Source of the DNA: Glebionis coronaria
Taxonomy: Eukaryota; Streptophyta; Magnoliopsida; Asterales; Asteraceae
Direction of reading: 5' to 3'
Assembly (NCBI GenBank): GCA_025667525.1
Contig: CM046876.1
Coordinates: 82,315,512 to 82,379,511, forward strand
Length of the DNA: 64,000 nt
The translations under genes were made by a program, and so were the position numbers. The notes under the pieces were generated by a model. That model did no database searches. It had not been told where the DNA came from and saw nothing but the letters and a program-made list of their open reading frames with translations. Below, piece by piece: positions 56,771 through 64,000 of this stretch (the stretch's first letter is position 1; each line of letters starts with the position of its first letter).

Positions 56771-58981
56771 AGAGATATGCTTGCACCTCATCCCACTTGC
56801 TACCACCGTGCTCCATCTTTGCTTAAGGGAACCTTGCCTACTCTTCTTTGGCTTGCCTTATTCGCCTTAAGCTTGTGCTACTTGAAGGATGAAAACCATG
56901 TATTTGATCCCGGTGGATTTGTTTCAAGCTTCTTCCTATGCTAATCAAGGTCGAGTCAGGATCACGACTCGGTTAACAAAAACAAGCGCTTCGCGGGAGG
57001 CAACCGGCAGTATCTATCCTTTTTCTTTGTTTTTATAATAAGTGTAGGGGGAGACCCTAGTATGTGTTTGTTGTTTTCTTTCTTATCATGTTCAGGGATT
57101 CGAGCTATCAAATATCCATTCTTGATGACTTTTGACGACCCGTGATTCCGTGTATCCGTCTTCCCGGTTCTATCCTAAACTTTTTGATTCTCTATTTTAT
57201 ATTCTTCAATATTAAAATAGGAATCACTTTAGTTGTCTCTTCCTTAGCGAGATTTAAACAACGTGCACAATGTCCTAAGTGTAGGGAAGGTTGCTTCCAC
57301 ATGCTTAAACATTGAGGACAATGTTTATATTAAGTGTAGGGGGACTTCTATCGAGGTTAAGTGGACTTTTCCTTGTTTTTGTCCTCATTTTAACCGGAAA
57401 ACTGGTTTTTCGACATTTTTCAAAAATTTTGATCTATTTTGGCCTAGTAGTTTTACCTTTGTTATAGTTATTTTCTTTCTTTGCTAGAATAAATTTTAAT
57501 AAAGTGGTTTTAATTTTTAAACGTTGTGAATCTTTTGACTCAACCCGAGTTTACTTATCTAAGTTTACTCTAGCTAGTATCCTTAACGTGTTTAAGTCAA
57601 GTTTTGCTAGGCTTTTATATAGGGAGCTTTAAAACGCGAAAGTCTTAACTCTCACGAGTTAAGAACAAGAACTTTTTGCAAGTTCCTATAATTGATCCTA
57701 GAAATTCGTTTATCAAGGGAACTTTAAAATGCGAGTTCTAAACTTGAAAAAGTCTAAGAATTTGCAAGATCCTATAGATGACTTGAAAATCCAAAACTTT
57801 GATTTAATAGGCTAAGCATCCACGAGTCTCATTCCTTGAGATTTTAAATTGTGGAGAACGAGAGATGATAGAGTCAATTATAAGTTTGGTATTCTTTCAT
57901 GAATTTATGTGAGTTAATTATGAGCTTTTTCTCCCATCGCTTGTTAATAAATTTAATTGCAATAAATAAGGTCATACGATTTGAAAAGTTACTTTGCTTC
58001 TAGCATAAGATCGTTTAAAAGTTGCTCGGTATTAATTAGAGTTCATAGCCAAGGCATAACTTATTGAAGCGGGATGCGAAGATTGGCGAGTCCGAAAAGG
58101 TCCTAACAAGGCATGAGGGCTACATTTTGTTGCTAAAGATCCCAAGTGATGTGAAGAATCATTTATCAAAAATCAATATGACGGATCGAGACACACGACG
58201 AAAAGCAAATACTCCCATAAAGATCATGGAGAAGTCTATCCAAAAAGGCCCTAACAAGGTATGAGGATAAATAGATCCAATTCCTAAAAGGAGGCGGATC
58301 GTTGTATATCAAAATCCCAAATAAAGATTGGAGAAAAATGAAGAAGTCGTGGTCCAAATATGAAGAATCTCTCAAAAAGTTCAAGTGAAGAAATTCCTAT
58401 TATGAAGAGAAGACCATTATTTCATGAACGTCTCTCAAGATTTGAAGTATGAAGTCTCTGCCAAATATCGGTCCGAGAAAGGTCTCAAATCGTGAAGCGA
58501 GTTATGCCAAGATATGAACTTTAGGAGGTCCCGAGAAGCAGTTTTAATAGATTTTGTCCTTTAGCTAACTATTGATTAAATCATCCCACTTTATTTCCAG
58601 CCTAAATAACTATCGAAATAAGTCAAAAATGCATCCTCGTGATCATTCAAGACAACAATAAAATATAATAGATACACCTAGGAATAAAGGAGTCTAAGTA
58701 AATAATTGGCCCACATGAGTTTGTGATAGTTTGCTAACTTATAATAACAATGATCTCGTTTTTAAGCTTGGTTTGGGGAACGTGAAACTTGGGGATGATG
58801 AACATTCATGACATTCCAAAACCCTAAGGTAAGTTTTTGATCTTTTTACTTGTTTTTTTCCTTTAAATATTTTGTCTCTTTAATAAAGGCCAAGGTGGAT
58901 CGATTATGATGGAAAATGTAAAACTTGCTTTGTAATTAATGCATTGCATGAGGACATTGCAATGGTCAAGTGTAAGGTATT
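56771..58981 (+). other. Non-coding 3' part of Athila-like unit 2
   Basis: It corresponds to 19187-20898 plus 42914-43331 of unit 1 but without the copia B insertion, and so shows the empty target site at 58559-58563. It keeps the GGGAGGCAACC word near 56993 and the TTAAGTGTAGGGGGAC tract near 57331. The polypurine tract before LTR3 reads TGTAAGGTATT, weaker than in unit 1. Confidence 0.7.
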
Positions 58982-60307
58982 TGATAGGTGTGAAAACACC
59001 CATTCTTTGAACACTTAATTATAATAATAACCAAGCCAAAACGTGTATTTTATGTCGTAAATGTCAGAATTATGTGTGGTTTGTGTTTTTGTTGTGATTT
59101 ATGATCAAAAATGTGAAAAGGGAGGAAAACACGGACTTTCACGGGCTTTTATGGAAGAAAAAGACAAAAGACGAAGTCAAAAGATCAAGAGTGCAAAAAG
59201 AACGGATGTCCAAGGCCTATTCTGAAGAATTATCGAATAAAAGTCTAAAGACGGAAGTTTAATAAAGCCGAAGAACTCAAGTCTAAATAAGTGAAGACAT
59301 TATAAGACGAGTTTAATTAATCCCTAGACAAAGTCGATAAAGTCGAAGAACTTAAAAGACGAAAAGACGAGAAAGAAATAAAGAAGGAAGCAACACATGC
59401 TTAACCTCCCTAATCAATATAAATACCCTTCATTTCACCACATTTAGTGTTGGTAGCTAATTTGACAATTTAGCTCTCCACCATTTTCATTACTTGCACA
59501 TTTATTTTCATGTCATTTACTTAATTGTCAATTTAATCTTCTTGTTTTGCACCTTAAATTTCTTGCCTTTAATTCAAGTAAGTCTTTTAATTTTGTTGTT
59601 AAACTTTATTTTTCTTTAATCAAGCTTTTCTTTATCATTCTCATTCTACTTTTCTTGTTTTGATTTGTTATAAATTCGGATTAAGCAATCTTTTGCTTAA
59701 TCTCATTGCTTATTTGATTAAAAAGGTTTTCTTTTCATTTCCATCTAAGCTTTTATACGAATTAAGCTATAAGTTTGACAATCTTATTGGCTTATTTTGT
59801 GTTTAGCTTATTTGTTTTTAAGTTTTCTTAAAGGTTTTATCTTTTTAAAGTCCATTTTATAAAGTTTTAGTATTTTGTGTCTTGAAAGTTTTTAAATTGT
59901 GCTTATTGTATTCGTCTTATTATTGCTTTGGTAAGGTTTTGATTTGTGCTTATTGTCAAAGTTAGCTTATTTAGTTTAGCTTATTTGCTTATTTGATTCC
60001 ATCGTGACTTTCTTAAGAGTTTACCTAGTACGATCGAGTAAGTGTGATCGCATAAGCCCCTAGGGTTTCTACTTGCGATCCATTACTGCGATCCATAGTA
60101 CGATCGTTCAGTACGATCACACTCCTTAATCCACACCACGATCACTTGTTGCGATCGTGGGTACGATCATAGAGTGCGATCCAGGGTGCGATTAGCCGTT
60201 GCGATCCAAGCCACGTTCATTGGCTGCGATCGTGGGTACGATCTGGTAGTACGATCGAAGAGTACGATCGTGACTGCGATCCACTTTTTGCGATCGTGGT
60301 TACGATC
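58982..60307 (+). repeat. LTR3 of the Athila-like array, left part
   Basis: It starts TGATAGGTGTGAAAACACCC and carries TATAAATA at 59418-59425. It is interrupted at 60308 by a solo LTR at exactly the position used in LTR2, with CGATC at 60303-60307. It continues at 62299. Confidence 0.85.
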
Positions 60308-62298
60308 TATTAGTGCAAACATTACGATGCTTTGTCGATATAATCTCTTTTTGTTTTGTTGATGACAAACGTATAATTCGCAATACATTATGTAAAATGT
60401 CAAGGTACTCGTAATCACTCAAGAATACATTTGTATACTTCTCTCGACACCTCCAAGACCGCATTCGGCATGAATCACTCAAGGTATGTACAAACATGTC
60501 ATTAACCTAAATAAGTGATCAAGGATTAATATTTTCTTAAAACTCACATTTTAATCAAATGTGACAAAAGATTTTAATTAACTTTAATTTTAAGAAAATG
60601 TTTTATTAAAAAGAAAATGGAAATTTGAATTTGGCATATTCCATATGCCAAAGGAATATCCTTTGAGGGTATAAACTACCCAGATGGCATATCCCCACTA
60701 AAGGACAAATTTGCACGGACTCCGACACGGAGGTTCCTTAAAGGAACCCGCGGTTCCTTATTGATAAGGTACTGCGGGTAGAGATAAGGAACCGCGGGTG
60801 TTTTTGACCGTTGCAATGTTGTCCGAAAAATAGTGGATCATTTTCAGGTTTTCTTTCAACCCTTTTTGCACAGTTTCTTTCAAAAACCATCTTAGATCCT
60901 TGATTAGTTAGTTTTGGTTAATCTTGTTTAAGATGTGATTCAATCTTCAATCTCCTCATCCTCACAAGTGCAAAGAGAAGAACACTATCATTACCATGAT
61001 GTGTTGGGTTCACTACATGATGAAGATCTTTCCTTCTATAGATCTAAGTTATGTTTTTAGTCTTCCTACTATGTATATGTAGAAGATCCAAGTGTTGGGT
61101 ACACTTGGATGTGTTTGTAAGGGTAGAATATCCAAGTGATGGGTATCCTTGGATTAGGTGTTAGTTGTGTAGATCCAAGTCTTGTTAGTACTTGGATATA
61201 GTGTTAGAGTTATAGATCTAAGTGTTGTGTGCTTAGATCTATATGGTTTATGTGTTTAGGCCATAAAACACAAGGTTTGTTATGTTGGGCCATAAAACAT
61301 AACTAGTGGGTAGATTAGGTTGTGTCTTGGTAGTTCTCACTAAACTCTAAAGTGATGTGGTTGTGTCTAGGTAGTTCTCACTAAACTATAAAGTGATGTG
61401 GTTGTGTCTTGTGAGTTCTCACTTAGCTTTAAAGTGATTAGTAGTTGTGTTGTGTGAAGTTCTCACTTAGCTTCAAAGTGAAGAGTCGTGAAGATTGGTT
61501 CTAGCTTTCGATTAGAACTCGACATCTAGCCTTGTGTCGTTAAATGGTGAAGTGGGCGACGTTGTGTAGATTGGTCCTACCTAAGATTAGGACTCGACTT
61601 TTAGCTAAGAGTCGGAAATTGGATAAGCGACGTTGTGTATGGTCTTTCCACCTTAAGAAGTTTGTTGACTAGTGAAGTAACTCTCGAGTAAGGTGTACTC
61701 GAGGAGTGGAGTAGGGCGAAGAGGAGCTTCGTGACCGAACCACTATAAATCATCGTGTCGGTACTTTCATTTACATTTATGTCTTTACCTTTGTAGATGT
61801 ATTTATAATTGCTTACTTGTGTTGTGTGTCTTTGTGTGCATCACATAATCTAAACATCTAAGTTGCGGAAAAGCTATGGCTAAGTACGTGTGTGTTTCAT
61901 GTTTAGATTATGGTCAAGTGTACATCACTTAGTCTAGACATCCTAGTTGCGGAAAAGCTTGTTCTTAGTACGTGCGTGCTTAGTGTTTAGACTATTGATT
62001 GATGTACTCTTGATTTGATGTGCTTGTGTGTTTTCTTACTTGTAGTATTTATCTCTCAATCAAACACATCTCACATCTAGTCAAGATTGATAAGGAATTT
62101 GATACAAAGGATTGTTAAGGTTTCAAATTAACAATGTTGCTACGTCCACTGTCGGCGGTTCGTTATTGGACCGTCGGTTCCTTATCAATAAGGAACCGCG
62201 GGCAGAGATAAGGAACCGCAGGCAGTAGATTGAGCCGAAATGTTTTGAAAATGAACTAGAAACTATTCAACCCCCCCCCCCCCCTTCTAGTTTCTACA
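60308..62298 (+). mobile_element. Solo LTR of the coding-free element in LTR3
   Basis: A single 1,991 bp LTR lies between CGATC copies at 60303-60307 and 62299-62303. Its first bases are TA instead of TG. It contains the whole hairpin string, the two GCGGTTCC modules (60731-60800 and 62155-62223) and a 14-base C run (62271-62284). Since LTR2 has the full element at the same site, this is most simply a product of LTR-LTR recombination after the unit was duplicated. Confidence 0.9.
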
Positions 62299-62732
62299 CG
62301 ATCCAATCTAAAGCTTCTTGGCTGTGATCGCTCGTTGCGATCTGGGCCACGATCGAGAGTATGATCCAGGGTAGATCTAACTTTTGTCTTTGTTTTTATC
62401 TTATTTTTCCAAGCTTACTTTTCATTACGCTTTAAGTTTTCAAATTTTTCACGCTTTTTAGTTTAATTTTTAAAGCTTTTATTTGTATTAAATTGTCAAT
62501 TTTACTTTCATTTTAATTAACTTATCAAATTTACTTTTCGTCGCGCTTTAATTTTACGTCATTTAATTTCTCGTCATTTAATTTTAAAGTCTTAGTTTTG
62601 CACCATTACGTTTTGATTAGTGTTAGTTTTAATTACCGCCATTTATTTTAAAGTCTTGCAATTTATTTTACAACAACCAAAAATATTCTGTTTCCACCAA
62701 AAGACGACTGAGTCGCACGTTAACCAGTAATC
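62299..62732 (+). repeat. LTR3 of the Athila-like array, right part, end deleted
   Basis: It resumes after the target duplication, has lost a few GATC repeats near 62372 relative to LTR2, and ends at the same ATC junction as LTR2 (62730-62732). The shared junction shows common descent of units 2 and 3. Confidence 0.85.
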
Positions 62733-62766
62733 TTTTCGTAAAGATTAATGGTTTTCGTAATGATTA

Positions 62767-64000
62767 TTGGTGCAGAACACTTGTCCATTTCGCGGATTGC
62801 CGGATGATGATGCCAACAAACACCTCGACAAATTCATTACCGTTACTCAAAGCATGAAGTTGCCCGGTGTCACTATGGATTTTCTTCGCCTTCACCTATT
62901 TCCACACACCTTATCCCACCATGCCGAAAAATGGTTTGATCGTCTTCCGAAGAATTCAATTCATACATGGGACGAGATGACTCAACGATTTTTGTCGCGC
63001 TACGTTCCACCATCCATGGTCACGAGCCTTCGAAATCAAATTAGTGGATTTACTCAAGAACCTAATGAATCACTTTTTGATGCTTGGGAACGATATAATG
63101 TTTTGACCGATAGATGTCCAAACCACAACGTGCTCCTCGTCACCTTAATTGATACTTTCTATAATGGTTTAACTTTTCGTGATCGTGATACGATTAATGC
63201 AGCCGCCGGTGGCACATTTATGAAAAGACGACCTGAGGAGTGTAGAGAGCTTATCGAGAACATGACTACTCATCACAAAAATTGGGATTCATCCGCATCT
63301 TCAAGGAATAACTCGAGAGTAAATGTTTCTTCTACTTCTTCAAACCCTGATATCACCGAATTGACCCGCGCAATGCTCGAAATGAGCAAGAATATGCAAC
63401 TCTTGGCTACAAATCAACAACAACAAGTTAAAGCTGTAGAAATTTCTTGTGAGACTTGCGACAGTCCTCAATCATACACTGATTGTCCTTCTACTCATGA
63501 CAATCCGGAAAACGTGTATGCGGCTTATGGTAACTATTCAACGGAAAACTACCAAGCCCGACCTCAAGGTGATCGTAACTTACTAAGTTACCGTTCGAAC
63601 AACTTTCTTGCACCCGGTTTTTCTCCACAAAACCACAACCCCAACAAGTACAATAGAAGCAACCCAAAACCACCTAGAGCTTCTAATCCTTATCACCCAC
63701 CCGCTCAACAAGCCCCACCCATTAATCATGATGTTGAAGCTTTAATGAGAACCCAAGGAGAGCAAATCAAGAATCTTCAAAGGCAAATTATCAACTTGAA
63801 AGGGGATATCACTAAGCAAGGTAATGATATTAGATCCGAGCTTTGGCATGATATACAAACCTCTTTTAGCACCCAAACAAATGATTTAAAGAATATGCTG
63901 GCTAGTTTCTTACCAACTACTCAACCCTCTACTTCGGGCTCTCTTCCTTCTAATACCGTCACCAACCCAAGAGCGAATGTGAGTGCTATTACTACACGCA
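62767..64000 (+). pseudogene. gag: Athila-like gag, unit 3, N-terminally deleted, cut by window end
   Basis: The sequence is nearly identical to unit 2, with the same missing start (GTAATGATTATTGGTGCAG at the junction) and no ATG. It covers the gag core, CETCDSPQSYTDCP, the coiled region and NPRANVSAITTR at the window end. I noticed no stop or frameshift in the visible 411 codons, but a truncated gag without leader or primer site is not expected to be functional. Confidence 0.82.

Larger units (their letters stand above)
14046..64000 (+). mobile_element. Tandem array of a defective Athila-like element (3 LTRs, 3 interiors)
   Basis: Three LTRs in the same direction start with TGATAGGTxTGAAAACACCC at 14046, 43332 and 58982, and each is followed by gag sequence. 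The third interior runs off the window. Subtracting insertions, unit 1 is about 7.3 kb and unit 2 about 6.7 kb. A normal insertion would have only two LTRs, so repeated LTR-interior units indicate unequal recombination or insertion-duplication. Units 2 and 3 share deletions and an LTR insertion that unit 1 lacks, so they derive from one ancestor unit. No unit has RT, RNase H or integrase. Confidence 0.8.

Overview
The window is plant nuclear DNA made almost entirely of nested LTR retrotransposons. I see no intact cellular gene, tRNA, rRNA or CRISPR array. The reverse transcriptase, integrase and gag signatures are of Ty1/copia and Ty3/gypsy plant types. Two copia elements carry long extra 3' ORFs of a kind I associate with daisy-family (Asteraceae, probably Anthemideae) genomes. 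The host assignment is inference from family resemblance. Every coding region is broken by stops, frameshifts or deletions.

Layout. 1-4056 holds the 5' part of a minus-strand element, probably Ty3: leader, tRNA-iMet-type primer site and a 2.8 kb LTR. It interrupts copia element A (4057-12618): pol pseudogene, a separate 3' ORF (aORF-A), 3' LTR. Element A abuts a minus-strand Athila-like gag-protease fragment (12619-14045). From 14046 to the window end lies a tandem array of a defective Athila-like element: LTR1, internal 1, LTR2, internal 2, LTR3, internal 3. Its internal regions keep gag and protease but have no reverse transcriptase, RNase H or integrase. Internal 1 is interrupted by copia element B (20899-42908, 331 bp LTRs, target duplication CTTTA). 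LTR2 is interrupted by an 8.9 kb coding-free element (44657-53575, about 2 kb LTRs, target duplication CGATC). LTR3 carries a solo LTR of that element at the same target base. LTR1 preserves the empty site.

Element B carries a 6.6 kb internal tandem duplication joined at a 4-base microhomology (GGCA), and the first copy has lost 2,668 bp at an ATTTA microhomology. Its second copy holds the near-complete pol, followed by aORF-B, which stays in one reading frame over about 1,320 codons with five in-frame stops. All five can be read as C-to-T changes.

The most interesting signals are: (1) LTRs of the coding-free element built from a string of short hairpins, with compensatory changes between duplicated stems; (2) a recurring GCGGTTCCTTAT / ATAAGGAACCGC inverted-repeat module in the LTRs and interior of the same element; (3) a collinear set of short motifs plus a TTCCG repeat array that precedes both gag and aORF in element B at similar distances, with a comparable motif sharing in element A. 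The third suggests that these extra ORFs have their own control regions. All coordinates, repeat counts and mismatch counts were read by eye.
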